Below, piece after piece: positions 1-9,387 of a stretch of DNA of 64,000 nt. The notes under the pieces are model-generated. The model saw only the letters and a program-made list of their open reading frames with translations, made no database searches and was not told the DNA's origin. The position numbers and the translations under genes were made by a program. The first letter of the stretch is position 1; each line of letters begins with the position of its first letter. The DNA lies in assembly GCA_963700475.1 (NCBI GenBank), contig CAVOXR010000005.1, positions 186,001 to 250,000 on the forward strand, written 5' to 3'. This DNA is from Prado023 sp963700475. Lineage in GTDB: Bacteria > Actinomycetota > Actinomycetes > S36-B12 > CAIYMF01.

Positions 1-2
1 GG

Positions 3-298
3 CGCTGGGCGCTGCGCCCGCAGGAGTTCCGGGTGGGCGCGGTCGACGTGGTCGTCGCGCTGCTGGTGGCGGTCACGCTGGTCAACAACTACATCGAGGG
101 CGGGACCCCGTGGCTGGGGTCTGGTGTTCCTCACGGTGGGCGTCGTCTGCGGAGTTCCTCTGGCGACCTGCTGCGGTGTCCCGGCTGCTCCTCGTCGTGG
201 GCGGGGTGGGGCTCGTGCTGCTCATCGGGTGGGGCGTCTACTGGCTGGTCGCTGACGGGTCGGTGTTCCCGCAGTTCAGCGAGCTCGGCTGGATCTGA
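3..298 (+). CDS. C-terminal part of a multi-pass membrane protein, frame-disrupted, cut by window edge
   Basis: The reading frame is open from the window edge, so the N-terminus is missing. Membrane-like protein is seen in three successive frames: residues like VVVALLVAVTLVNNYIEGG up to about base 110, then GLVFLTVGVVCGVPLA in a second frame to about base 170, then LLLVVGGVGLVLLIGWGVYWLV in a third, ending at a TGA at 296-298. Joining the three gives one plausible protein with about three hydrophobic segments. The two frame changes fall close together in GC-rich sequence, like other single-base disruptions in this window, so sequencing error is more likely than a pseudogene. I do not recognise the family. 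It lies 10 bp upstream of the pcm start and could be co-transcribed with it. Confidence 0.45.
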   Translation, partial: LGAAPAGVPGGRGRRGRRAAGGGHAGQQLHRGRDPVAGVWCSSRWASSAEFLWRPAAVSRLLLVVGGVGLVLLIGWGVYWLVADGSVFPQFSELGWI

Positions 299-308
299 TC
301 GGTCATCC

Positions 309-963
309 GTGCACGCCGCCGACCTCCGCGAGCACCTGCTGCGGGAGGGGATCAGCAGGCGGGTCGTCGACGTGCTCATGTCGGTGCCGCGGGACCGGTT
401 CGTGCCGGCCGGCATGGCCTACCGGGCGTGGGAGGACCACGCGATGGGGATCGGCCACGGCCAGACGATCTCCCAGCCGACGGTGGTCGCGCTGATGACC
501 GAGGCCGCGGCGGTGGGACCGGGTGACCACGTGTTGGACGTGGGGACGGGCAGTGGGTACCAGGCGGCTGTCCTCGCGGCGTGCGGTGCCCGGGTGCACG
601 CCATCGAGCGGCTCGCGGCGTTGTCCGATCGGGCGCGGGTGACGCTGGCCGAGCTCGGCTACGACGTGGACGTGAGGTGCGGTGACGGCACGGCGGGGCT
701 CTCGGACGAGGCCCCGTTCGACGCGATCGTGGTCGCGGCGGCGACCCCGACGGTGCCCCCGGCGCTGGTCGACCAGTTGCGCGCGCCCGGAGAGGGTCGG
801 CGCGGTGGGCGCCTCGTCATCCCCGTGGGCGAGCCGTCAGCCTGGTTCGGCGGCCAGGAGCTGGTGGTGCTCGAGCGGGTGCCCGAGGGCATCTCTCCGG
901 CGCAAGCTGCTCGACGTGGTGTTCGTGCCGCTGGTGTGGGATTCCACCGGCACGGGGGAGTGA
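309..963 (+). CDS. pcm: Protein-L-isoaspartate O-methyltransferase, frameshift near the 3' end
   Basis: The product transfers methyl from S-adenosylmethionine to L-isoaspartyl residues in damaged proteins. Family marks are clear: PRDRFVP near residue 27, GQTISQP near 51, and the SAM-binding VLDVGTGSGYQ near 75, followed by the acidic IERL segment. The GTG at 309 is the chosen start because homology begins there. The main frame runs on to a TGA at 1019 with an atypical tail, whereas another frame from about 895 gives RRKLLDVVFVPLVW and a stop at 963, which matches the usual FVPL-type Pcm C-terminus. One extra base near 893-897 explains this. The usual Pcm length is about 200-220 residues, which the corrected gene meets. 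Confidence 0.85.
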
Positions 964-1030
964 GTCAACGGCAGCCGTGGCTTGGCGGCGCCTGCCGCGA
1001 TGCGGTTCGCTGGATGTGAGGCGGACCGGG

Positions 1031-1670
1031 TCAGCCGAGGCGGCGCACGAGGACCACGGAGTCCAGGGCCACGACCTCGCCGTCGCTCTCCCGCGGGCTG
1101 GACCGACGCGACCACTGCCTCGAAGTCAGCCGGCAGGTGCAGGGCGCCGAGGATCGCCTGCGGGGACAGCAGCCGGTTGGGCGGAGGGCCACCGAAGCCG
1201 CGGACCCCGTGCTCGGGGTCGTGGGCGATCACCAGCAGGTGCCCACCGGGGGCCACCAGTGCCGGCAGGTGGGCGTAGGCGCTGTCCCGGTCCTCGGGTT
1301 CGGGGTGGATGAACGCCAGCGTGATCAGGTCGAAGGTGCCTGTCGGGGAGAGGCCCGCGAGGAAGGCCGGGTCGGTGGCGTCGCCCTGGACGAACGTGGC
1401 CTCCAGGCCTGCCTCTCGGATCGCCGAGCGGGCCCGGTCGAGGGCCACATCGGACCAGTCCACGCCCGTGACAGCCCATCCATGGCTCGCCAGCCAGCGC
1501 GCGTCGGCGCCCTCGCCGCATCCGATGTCCAGTGCCGTGTGAGCACCGTCGCCCGTCCGTCCCGGGACGGGCTCGACCAGACCCCTCACGATGTCGACCA
1601 GTGCGACGTTCGGCTCGCCCGACCACACGGTGCTCGCTGCGTAGCGCTCGTTCCATCCAGAGGCATCCAT
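1031..1670 (-). CDS. Class I SAM-dependent methyltransferase, frameshift near the 3' end
   Basis: The protein has the Rossmann-type SAM motif LDIGCGEGADARWLA followed by VTGVDWS and the GDATD acidic loop, and the start WNERYA resembles the small-molecule methyltransferase group near TehB and thiopurine methyltransferases. The ATG at 1670 is preferred over an upstream GTG at 1688. The frame derails near 1100 into arginine/proline-rich sequence; shifting by one base gives ESDGEVVALDSVVLVRRLG and a stop at 1031, a normal end for this family. The likely cause is one extra G in the CGCGGG string. It converges on pcm with about 70 bp between stops. The substrate is unknown. Confidence 0.75.
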
Positions 1671-1780
1671 GTGCCCAGTGTCCTGCACGGCCGGCCGGGG
1701 CTCGCGCCGACGCCGGTAGGGTCGCCCGCGTCGGGCCAGCCCAACCCGACCGGAACGACCAGCGATCGGAGGAACCTGCC

Positions 1781-2134
1781 ATGGGATCCGACCCTCTCCC
1801 GTCGAGTGCGCCGGTCGACGCCCCGCTCCGGGGGCGTCTCACCGACACCGTGCCCGAATCCGGCGAGTCCTTCCATCGACTGGCCGAGGTGGGCCCCACC
1901 CATGTGGAGCACATCGTCAGCTCGGACACGCCGGATCCCGGCGAGCAGGTGCAGGAGTGGGATGAGTGGGTGATGGTGCTGCGTGGGGCGGCCCGGCTCG
2001 ACCTCGCCGGGGTCGAGGTCGCCCTGGGGGCCGGCGACTGGCTGCTGGTCCCGGCAGGCGCGCGCCATCGGGTGCTGTCGACGGAGGCCGGGACGCACTG
2101 GATCGCGGTGCATGGCGGGGTCGCCGGGCGGTAG
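1781..2134 (+). CDS. Small cupin-domain protein
   Basis: A 117-residue protein with a single cupin fold: the first motif lies around VQEWDEWVMVLRGAARL and the second around GDWLLVPAGARHRV, with a terminal HGG. The ATG at 1781 has a GGAGG-type ribosome site about 8 bases upstream, and a candidate -10 box TAGGGT sits at 1717-1722. The second motif keeps the proline and the histidine (PAGARHRV), but the first motif has WDEW where metal-binding cupins usually have HxH, so metal binding is uncertain. Such small cupins bind sugars, amino acids or metals; nothing here selects a substrate. It is followed after 42 bp by the uridine phosphorylase gene. Confidence 0.75.
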   Translation: MGSDPLPSSAPVDAPLRGRLTDTVPESGESFHRLAEVGPTHVEHIVSSDTPDPGEQVQEWDEWVMVLRGAARLDLAGVEVALGAGDWLLVPAGARHRVLSTEAGTHWIAVHGGVAGR

Positions 2135-2176
2135 CGTCGAGGCCGCGGCCCATGCCGCCCACCCAGCGGAGGTCCC

Positions 2177-3070
2177 ATGCGCGACGAGAACATCAACCAC
2201 GCCTTCCTCGACGGCGTGCTCAGCGGTGAGCATGTCGACGTCTACTACCACTTCGGGGTTGCCAGCGACGACCCCGTCCTCGACGCGTTCCGTGACGTGC
2301 GCGCGGTGATCCTCGCCGGTTCCGGCGATCGGATCGACGAGTTCGCCCAGCGCTGGAGCGCCTTGCACGGTGACGCCCCTGTGGTGGCGCTTCCCAAGGA
2401 GGAGCGGTTCGTCACGCGCTACTGCGCGGGCGTGCTGTTCGCATCGCACGGGATGGGGATGCCGAGTGCGTCCATCGCGGTGCAGGAGCTCATGCGGATG
2501 GTGTTCTTCCTCAAGGGCGGGGACCACGACGCGATGTCCGAGGTGTTCTGGGCCCGGGTCGGGACCAGCGGCGGCGTCGGGCTGCCCGGTGGGACGGTGG
2601 TCGTCACCACGGAGGGCGTCATGGCCGATCTCGGCCCCTATCGGCTGCTCAAGGGCGGGTCCGGCGAGTACCGGTTCGACAGCTCGTTCCCGATGGACGT
2701 GGCCAAGGCCATCGTGGCTGCCAGCGCAGGGTCCGGCATCCCGGTTGAGATGGGCCGGACCGTGGCCGGCAACGAGTTCTTCCTGGAGCAGTTCCGCCTC
2801 GACGGCGCGGTGTGCATGGAGACGCCTGAGTCGAAGATGGCCTGGCTGGAGTGGATCAACGCCGAGGGAGTCCGCAACATCGAGATGGAGGGGGCCATGC
2901 TGGCGGGGTACCTCAACCACTGGGGCTTCCCGAGGTTCGCGATGATCTGCACCACCATCGTCAACCGCATCGAAGGCGACCAGGTGACCCAGTCGCCCGC
3001 CGAACTGCACGCGTTCAGCGAGCGCTCCGGCGACGTGCTCTTCAACTACCTGACCGCGACGTTGGGGTAG
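2177..3070 (+). CDS. Uridine phosphorylase-like nucleoside phosphorylase
   Basis: A 297-residue PNP/UDP-family enzyme that would cleave uridine with phosphate to uracil and ribose-1-phosphate. The phosphate-loop region is RVGTSGGVGLPGGTVVVT, and the nucleoside-binding region near the end reads NIEMEGAMLAGY, where the glutamate-methionine-glutamate triad is typical. The RxGTSGG pattern and overall length resemble the eukaryotic UPP1-type branch more than the shorter E. coli Udp. The ATG at 2177 follows a GGAGG ribosome site. The next gene starts only 3 bases after the stop, so the two are probably co-transcribed, although no functional link with the phosphatase is obvious. Confidence 0.8.
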   Translation: MRDENINHAFLDGVLSGEHVDVYYHFGVASDDPVLDAFRDVRAVILAGSGDRIDEFAQRWSALHGDAPVVALPKEERFVTRYCAGVLFASHGMGMPSASIAVQELMRMVFFLKGGDHDAMSEVFWARVGTSGGVGLPGGTVVVTTEGVMADLGPYRLLKGGSGEYRFDSSFPMDVAKAIVAASAGSGIPVEMGRTVAGNEFFLEQFRLDGAVCMETPESKMAWLEWINAEGVRNIEMEGAMLAGYLNHWGFPRFAMICTTIVNRIEGDQVTQSPAELHAFSERSGDVLFNYLTATLG

Positions 3071-3073
3071 GCC

Positions 3074-3541
3074 GTGGACGTCTACCTGATGCAGCACGGC
3101 GAGGCGGCAGCCGCCGAGGTCGACCCCGCGCGCCCGTTGACCGAGACCGGTCGCCGCTCGGTGGCGGGGGTGGCGACCCACGCTGCGGCCTGCGGAGTCC
3201 ACGTGGATCGGATCGTGCACAGCGGGAAGCTGCGCGCCGAGCAGACGGCGGCGATCCTCGCCGGGGCGCTGGGGTGCGACGTCGTCGACCAGGTCGACGG
3301 GCTGTCCCCGAACGCCGCTGTGCAGGAGGCGGCCGATGCACTGGTCGATCCGGCAGCGGTCGGGTCGCTCGCGATCGTCGGCCACCTGCCGTTCCTCGAC
3401 CGGTTCGCCGCGCTGCTGGTGGCCGGTGACTGCACCGCCCAGGTCGTGGCCTTCCGCAACGGGGGCCTGGTGAAACTGGTCCCCACGGAGTGGGGATACG
3501 CCGTGGCGTGGGCGATCACCCCCGAGGTCGCGCGGGGTTGA
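3074..3541 (+). CDS. sixA: SixA-like phosphohistidine phosphatase
   Basis: A 155-residue histidine-phosphatase superfamily protein. The N-terminal motif is LMQHGEA, in which the usual RHG is QHG, and the second catalytic histidine is in AIVGHLPFL; the LTETGRRS segment is also typical. E. coli SixA dephosphorylates phosphohistidine in HPt and PTS-type proteins. The arginine-to-glutamine change in RHG is shared by some SixA-like proteins as I recall, but it removes a residue that normally binds phosphate, so activity should not be assumed. Translation starts at GTG 3074, 3 bases after the uridine phosphorylase stop. It converges on the epimerase gene. Confidence 0.75.
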   Translation: MDVYLMQHGEAAAAEVDPARPLTETGRRSVAGVATHAAACGVHVDRIVHSGKLRAEQTAAILAGALGCDVVDQVDGLSPNAAVQEAADALVDPAAVGSLAIVGHLPFLDRFAALLVAGDCTAQVVAFRNGGLVKLVPTEWGYAVAWAITPEVARG

Positions 3542-3615
3542 CGCCCCGCTGGGACGCGCGACGCCCGATCGGGCCTCGCCCGGGATCACGCTCGTCCCGG
3601 CCCCGGCTGTCGCTG

Positions 3616-4452
3616 CTACCGAGGGTCCAGGTGGTCCCGCCAGGAGTGCTCCGGGCGGTAGCCGAGGACCCGGCGTGCGTGGTCGATCGCCAGCAGGGTC
3701 TCGTGCCCCACGACCGGCCGGCTCAGCGGGACCGTCGGGAACACCTCGGCCATCAGGTCCGCGCTCGGACGGGTCATCACCGTGTCGGCGGCGGCGACGA
3801 TGCAGGTCTCGGCGCCCTCGAGCGGCACCTCGAGCGCCAGTCTGGCGGCCTGTGCGACGTCGCGCGCGTCCACGTACCCCCAGAGGTTCCACCTGCGCAG
3901 CTGGGCGTCATCCCAGAAGGCCGGGAACCCGGCGTAGTCGTCGGGCTCCATGATGTTCGAGATGCGCAGGGCCACGAAGCCGATCCCGGACCGTCGTGCG
4001 AACTGCGCGGCCATCGTCTCGCCGGTCAGCTTCGACAGTGCGTAGCTGGACTCCGGTCGCGGCTCGATCGTCTCGTCGATCGGCGCGAAGGCCGGGGGAA
4101 CGTCGAACGGCAGACCGAGGACCGTCTCGCTCGACGCCCAGACCACGCGGCGCAGCCGGTGGGCGACGGCCGCGTGGAAGACGTTGAACGTCGAGAGGGT
4201 GTTGATCCGGAACGTCTCACCCTCCGGGCGCAGGCCGGGTGCCGGGATCGCGGCGAAGTGCACGACCGCATCGACGCCGGCGAGCGCGTCCTGCGCCTGG
4301 CCGAGGTCCGTGAGGTCGGCCACGAGGGACTCCCCGGACATCGGCGCACCCGGTCGGATGTCGATGTTCAGGACGTCGTGCCCGCGATCCCGCAGGTCGC
4401 GCACGACCCACGCACCGCCCTTGCCGCTTCCTCCGGTGACTGCGATCCGCAT
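3616..4452 (-). CDS. NAD-dependent epimerase/dehydratase (extended SDR)
   Basis: A 278-residue extended short-chain dehydrogenase. The N-terminal nucleotide-binding motif is VTGGSGKGGAWVV (GxxGxxG), an aspartate (NIDIRP) at the end of strand 2 favours NAD, and the active-site pair is SSYALSKLTGE (YxxxK). A DAVVHFAA motif is present as in UDP-sugar epimerases. The C-terminal region is short for a sugar epimerase and the substrate cannot be read from the sequence. It lies 36 bp downstream of the corrected end of the MMPL transporter gene on the same strand and may share its transcript. Confidence 0.8.
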   Translation of the reverse strand: MRIAVTGGSGKGGAWVVRDLRDRGHDVLNIDIRPGAPMSGESLVADLTDLGQAQDALAGVDAVVHFAAIPAPGLRPEGETFRINTLSTFNVFHAAVAHRLRRVVWASSETVLGLPFDVPPAFAPIDETIEPRPESSYALSKLTGETMAAQFARRSGIGFVALRISNIMEPDDYAGFPAFWDDAQLRRWNLWGYVDARDVAQAARLALEVPLEGAETCIVAAADTVMTRPSADLMAEVFPTVPLSRPVVGHETLLAIDHARRVLGYRPEHSWRDHLDPR

Positions 4453-4488
4453 GGGTGGCGACCTCCTGGATCGAGTATGTCAGTGAGC

Positions 4489-6745
4489 TCAGTGCGACAG
4501 GCCCAGCTTGTCGTGCAGGCGCGCGCAGGGGCTTCGGCGCCCACCAGTTCCACTCGCCCAGCAGGGTCATCGTCGCGGGCACCAGGATGATCCGGACGAG
4601 TGTCGCGTCGATGGCCACGGCGGTGGCCAGGGCGATGCCGTTCTCCTTGATGGCCAGAAGGTCGCCGAGGGCGAACCCGGCGAACACGATGATGATCAGC
4701 AGCGCGGCCGAGGTGATGATCCGCCCCGTTCGCTGCAGGCCCAGGCGCACGGAGTCGTCGTTGTCGTAGCCCTGGTCGTGGAACTCCTTGATCCGTGACA
4801 GCAGGAACACCTCGTAGTCCATCGACAGGCCGAATGCGAACGCGAAGATGATCACGGGCAGCGTCGCCTCGATCCCGCCGGTGGACGAGAAGCCCAGGAT
4901 CGACTCGAACCGGCCGTCCTGGAAGATCAGGACGAGGATGCCGAACGTGGCGCCGAGGCTGAGCAGGTTCATGAGCAGGGCCTTGATGGGGATCAGCACC
5001 GATCCGGTGAGCAGGAACAGCAGGATCAGGGTCGCCAGCACGACGAACAGGAGCGCGATCGGCACGTCGTCGCGCAGCTGCTCGGTGAAGTCGACGAGGA
5101 TCGCCGCCTGCCCGGTGACCCATGTCTGGGGTTCGTCCGGGCGGACGTCGCGGATCTCGTTGACCACGGCCGTGGCAACGTCGTCGGCGGTGAAGACAGG
5201 GAGCTGCGCGATCTCGCCGGTCGTCTCCACCTCGCCGACCCGCTCGACACCGGGCAGGGCGGCAACCGAGCCGGACAACTCGGTCAGCGCCCCGGCGTCC
5301 CCAGCCTCGGCCACCACGGTGATCGTGGGGGCTGCCAGCGCCGGGAAGTCCGTCTGGATCTGCTCGTACACCACGCGGGTGGGGTTGTCGGGGGGCAGCA
5401 GCTCGACCCCTGAGCTGACCAGGGTCATCCGCCACGCGGGGATGGACAGCAGGATCAGCAATGCCGTGACACTCAGGAACGCCAACCACGCATGCCGCTG
5501 GACCTTCGTGGCCCACCGGGCGAACCAGCCGTCGTCGGACGGGGTGTGGTCGAACGCTCCGGCGAACCGCCGGAACCCCGGCATCCGCGACAGCATCCCC
5601 GCTCCGGCGATGTGCTTGGTCGACAGCACGAGCAGCGCCGGCACGAAGGTCGTGGCCACCACCACGGCGATCACGACGACGCTCACCGCGCCGGCGCCCA
5701 CCGACTGGATGATCGTCATGTCGATGAACAGCAGCCCGGCCACGGCGATAGCCACGGTCACGCCGCTGAAGATGACCGTCCGCCCGGCCGTGGCCATCGT
5801 GATCGCCATCGCCCGCTCGCGGACCTCACGCGGCACCTCGCGGTGGGCCCCGGGCGCGCTGAGGTCGTGCAGGTCGTGCATCTGCTCGCGGTAGCGCGAC
5901 ACCATCAGCAGCGAGTAGTCGATGCACAGCCCCAGGCCCAGGACGGTCACGACGTTCACGACCGTGATGTCCAGGTCGATCACGTAGGTGAACATCAGCA
6001 GTGAGATCAGGCCGCCGGCGATGGACGCGATGGCGCCGGCCAGCGGGACACCGGCAGCCGCGAAGCCGCCGAATATCAGGACCATCACCAGCAGGGTCAG
6101 GGGCAGGGAGAGGCCCTCGCCCTTCTTGAGGTCGGCCTCCACCTGGCTGGTGATCGTCTCCACCAACTGCTGGATGCTCGTCACCTCGACGGTGGAGCCG
6201 GGCACGTCCTGGGGGAGCTGCTCCAACCGGTCCTCGACCGCCTGGTGGGCCTGGTCCTGCTCCGGCTCGGCCAGGGCGGGGTCGAGGACCACTGTGACGA
6301 GGGCGGAGTCGCCGTCGGTGGAGACGGCGGCTGGCCCGACCGTCGTGGGGTCGATGACCTGCTCCACCCCGGGGATCGCCATGAGGTCGGCATTCACGGT
6401 CGCCGCAGAGGCGAGGAACTCCTTGGACTGCGGGTCGACGCCCTCCCAGAGGGCCTGGATGCTCGACCCGGTCGGGTCGTTCTCGGCCAGCAGCGCCCGG
6501 CCGTCGAGGGCCTCGCCGGCCACAGTCGGCTCGCCGAGCTCGAGTCGGTCGAACAGGGACTGCCCGCCGACCCCGAGTGCGGCCACGAGGTACGCCCCCA
6601 CCGCCAGCAGGACGCTGATGAGCGCCACAGCCTTCGCGTGCCGGGCCATCGCCGCACCGTGGCGGGCGAGGATCCCAGTGGGCATCGGCTCCTCGAGGGT
6701 CGGCGTCGTGGCCGTCAGGGGATCGTCGTGCTGAGTCACACCCAC
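4489..6745 (-). CDS. MMPL/RND-family membrane transporter, frameshift in the last codons
   Basis: A large polytopic protein of the MMPL type, related to mycobacterial lipid and drug exporters. It has an N-terminal membrane segment, a large outer loop, a 5-6 helix block containing GLGLCIDYSLLMVSRYREQ, a second outer loop and a second block with FAFGLSMDYEVFLLSRIKE. Both conserved DYS/DYE helices are intact. The frame runs past its expected end into the epimerase gene; one extra base near 4517-4523 (in a GCGCGCGC string) explains this, since the alternative frame gives LHDKLGLSH and a stop at 4489, a usual end for this group. Starts at GTG 6745 or ATG 6685 (GAGGAG just upstream) are both possible. 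The substrate is unknown. Confidence 0.85.
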
Positions 6746-6934
6746 AGTGTCTCAGCGGGCCACGGGGCGCTCGCGCCCACCCGCGCCCCCAGCCGCGTGA
6801 CGTGCGCCACGCCCCGGGTGCCAGGGCAACGAGCGCTGCACTTGGGTCGTTTCGGCGTCGCGGGTGCAGCGCAACCGCCCCTCCCGTGACCGAAACCGCA
6901 GCGCAACTCGGTGGGGCAGGAAGGGCCGGGGCGG

Positions 6935-8203
6935 TCAGGGGGTGGGGTGTGGGTCCGCCGCGGGAGGGCCGGGCGGGAGGGTGAGCGCCAGGGTGAGTTC
7001 GAGGGTGACCCTCGGGTCGTCGAGCGAGTCGCCGAACAGCTCGCGGACCTGGCCCATCCGGTAGCGGACGGTCTGCGGGTGGACGAACAGCGCGGCGGCG
7101 ACGTCGTCGCGTCGCCCCCGGTACAGCAGCCACGCCCTGAGCGTTTCGATGAGCCGGGCCGCAACTGCTGGGCGCAGCTCGGCCAGCGGGGCGAGCGCCC
7201 GGGCCCGCAGGTCGGCAAGCGCGTCCGGATCCGCGCCGACGAGCAGCTCGGGGAGCACCTCCTCGGTGTCGATGACGCGACCGTGGACCGATGTCCCCGG
7301 CCCGGCGCCGGTCCCGGAGGTCGGCGCCCCGGCGGCCAGTCCGAGGCGCCACGCGCGCAGGGCCCGCTGGAAGGAGCCGCTGGCCTCCAGCCATGGCCGG
7401 ACCGGTCCGATGACGGCGCCGTCGCCACCGAGCCCCCGTGCCAGTCCGGCGTGGAACCGCGCATCCGGGTCGGGCACCAGGAGGGCGGTCACCCCGGATT
7501 CCAGCCCCGGGATGTCATCCACCGGCTGCAACGTGCGCGAGTCGATTCGGGCCAGGACATCGGCCACGCGCGACTCGGGGAGCACGACGGCGATCAGGCC
7601 GATCGGCGGTGTCCACTCCGCGCGTTCCGCGGCCGCCTGCACCTGGTCGGCGGGGGCTCCGAGGAGCAGGCCGCGGGCGAGGCGCTCGAGGTTGCGTTGG
7701 CGCAGGCGATCGGCCACGGCCAGCTCCTCGGCGTGCCCGGCGACGCTCGCCGCGGACAGGGCGTCGATGTAGGCGAACACCAGCTCGGCGAACAGCACCA
7801 CCTCGTCGGCGGGAAGTCCGGCGTCGACGGCGGCCCCGGCCAACCCGCGCCACGACACCCGGGCGCCCACCCGGTACGCGGCGAGCAGCGCGTCCATGGG
7901 TCGTCCGCGGCGGGCCTCGCCCTGCCCGAGGGCGAACGCCCCCTGCAGGGCGGGAGCCAGGGGGGCGCTCGGGTCCTGGTCTGCGGCCGCCAGGGCCAGG
8001 AATCCGCTCAGGGCTCCCTCGACGGCCTGCGCGAGGATCGCCTGGGCAGCGTCATCGAGGGTCCCGCGGTAGTCGGGAACCTCCTGGGCCACAGCGTCGA
8101 TGGTCTGCTGGGCAACCTCGTGGAGGCCCCCTTGAAGGGCCTCCAGCACGGGCCCGGAGAGACTCGGTCGCGTCTGCTGGGGCAGTGGTCGCCATTCGGA
8201 CAT
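6935..8203 (-). CDS. PucR-type helix-turn-helix transcriptional regulator
   Basis: A 422-residue protein with the PucR-type C-terminal HTH: TLRAWLLYRGRRDDVAAALFVHPQTVRYRMGQVRELFG. The N-terminal half resembles the regulator domain often found with this HTH in actinobacteria and shows no membrane segments. The ATG at 8203 (MSEWRPL) is the better start, since the upstream extension overlaps the intergenic palindrome. The gene is divergent from the reductase-desaturase pair with 92 bp between starts, and a 17-bp inverted repeat sits 11 bp upstream of its ATG. This arrangement suggests that it controls the desaturase genes and itself, which is inference. Confidence 0.82.
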   Translation of the reverse strand: MSEWRPLPQQTRPSLSGPVLEALQGGLHEVAQQTIDAVAQEVPDYRGTLDDAAQAILAQAVEGALSGFLALAAADQDPSAPLAPALQGAFALGQGEARRGRPMDALLAAYRVGARVSWRGLAGAAVDAGLPADEVVLFAELVFAYIDALSAASVAGHAEELAVADRLRQRNLERLARGLLLGAPADQVQAAAERAEWTPPIGLIAVVLPESRVADVLARIDSRTLQPVDDIPGLESGVTALLVPDPDARFHAGLARGLGGDGAVIGPVRPWLEASGSFQRALRAWRLGLAAGAPTSGTGAGPGTSVHGRVIDTEEVLPELLVGADPDALADLRARALAPLAELRPAVAARLIETLRAWLLYRGRRDDVAAALFVHPQTVRYRMGQVRELFGDSLDDPRVTLELTLALTLPPGPPAADPHPTP

Positions 8204-8213
8204 CAGGACCCCT

Positions 8214-8230
8214 TTGTTCAGCAGGAACAA
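8214..8230. promoter_or_regulatory. Inverted repeat between regulator and desaturase genes, candidate operator
   Basis: TTGTTC-AGCAG-GAACAA is a perfect 6-bp inverted repeat with a 5-base spacer. It lies 11 bp upstream of the PucR-type gene start and 66 bp upstream of the reductase start, inside a 92-bp divergent intergenic region. Position and symmetry suggest a regulator-binding site; the protein that binds is not known. Confidence 0.5.
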
Positions 8231-8295
8231 TTTCAACAGCCAGATTCACCGGATACGGCCACGAGGTTACCCCCAGAGCGGGGAAGAATGGAACC

Positions 8296-9366
8296 ATGGC
8301 CAACACGTCCACACCCGTGCGAGACGGGTTCCTGCGCGTGCTCGGCGCTGTCACCACCCCCTTGGTCCCGTCCGATTACCTCGATGTGATCGACCCTTTG
8401 CGCAGCGGGGCTGCCCTGCGCGGGCGGATCCAGGCGATCACCCCGGAGACCGCCGATGCCGTCACGGTGCTCATCCGCCCGGGCCGCGGCTGGCAGGGGC
8501 ACCTGCCCGGCCAGTACGTCCGGATCGGCATCGATGTCGACGGTGTCAGGCTCTGGCGCGCGTACTCGCTCACGTCCGGTCCGCGCCGCGATGGCCTGAT
8601 CGCCATCACGGTCAAGGCGATCCCCGACGGGAAGGTCAGCAACCACATCGTGCGCCGCGCCCGCCCCGGGACGGTCATCCAGCTCGACCAGGCCACGGGC
8701 GACTTCCACCTGCCATCGACTGCACCGCAGCGTGTCCTCTTCATGACGGCTGGCAGCGGGGTCACCCCCGTGATGGGGATGCTGCGCAACCGTCTGCCGG
8801 AACTGACGGATGTCGTCGTGCTGCACAGCGCCCCCAAGCCGACCGACGTGATCTTCGGAGCCGAGCTCCGGGACATGGCCTCCGCCGGGCGGATCCGGCT
8901 CATCGAGCGGCACACGGACACCGACGGACTGCTGGACCCCGCCGAGCTCGACGGGCTGGTGCCCGACTGGGACGCGCGGGAGACCTGGGCCTGTGGACCG
9001 ACTGGCCTCCTCGACGCACTCGAGGAGCGCTGGGTGGGCGCCGGGGTGCCTGACCGGTTGCACACCGAGCGGTTCCGCCCGCACATCGTGGTGACCGGCG
9101 AGGGTGGCGCGGTCTCGTTCGCGAGGTCCGGCACGGTCGTCGAGGCCGACGGTGCCACCCCCCTGCTCGACGCGGGCGAGGCTGCCGGCGTGCTCATGCC
9201 CTCGGGCTGCCGGATGGGCATCTGCATGGGCTGCGTCGTCCCCCTCGAGTCCGGCGCGGTGCGCGACCTGCGCTCCGGCGCCCTCACCACGGCCGTCCCC
9301 GGAGACGGCGTGAAGATCCAGACCTGCATCAGCGCGGCCGCCGGGCCGTGCTCCATCGACCTCTGA
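8296..9366 (+). CDS. Ferredoxin-type oxidoreductase, electron donor to acyl-CoA desaturase (Rv3230c-like)
   Basis: A 356-residue three-domain reductase passing electrons from NAD(P)H through FAD and a plant-type 2Fe-2S cluster to the desaturase encoded next. RAYSLTS at 88-94 binds flavin, GSGVTPVMGM from about 153 is the pyridine-nucleotide motif, and the C-terminal cluster ligands are Cys305, Cys310, Cys313 and Cys344. The mycobacterial homologue Rv3230c is the known reductase partner of DesA3. The ATG at 8296 is used because it begins the family-like MANTSTPVRDGFL; the open frame extends far upstream only by chance. The desaturase start follows 21 bp after the stop, so the two form an operon. 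Confidence 0.9.
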   Translation: MANTSTPVRDGFLRVLGAVTTPLVPSDYLDVIDPLRSGAALRGRIQAITPETADAVTVLIRPGRGWQGHLPGQYVRIGIDVDGVRLWRAYSLTSGPRRDGLIAITVKAIPDGKVSNHIVRRARPGTVIQLDQATGDFHLPSTAPQRVLFMTAGSGVTPVMGMLRNRLPELTDVVVLHSAPKPTDVIFGAELRDMASAGRIRLIERHTDTDGLLDPAELDGLVPDWDARETWACGPTGLLDALEERWVGAGVPDRLHTERFRPHIVVTGEGGAVSFARSGTVVEADGATPLLDAGEAAGVLMPSGCRMGICMGCVVPLESGAVRDLRSGALTTAVPGDGVKIQTCISAAAGPCSIDL

Positions 9367-9387
9367 CCCACTACGGAAGCTGACACC

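Noticed and set aside
3563..3574. GCCCGATCGGGC palindrome between sixA and the epimerase gene
   Set aside because: It has no loop to form a hairpin terminator, and such short GC palindromes occur by chance in this DNA.
6833..6872. Inverted repeat GCGCTGCAC/GTGCAGCGC between the PucR-type and MMPL genes
   Set aside because: A 9-bp stem with a 22-base loop could be a weak terminator, but there is no other support, so it is not listed as a feature.
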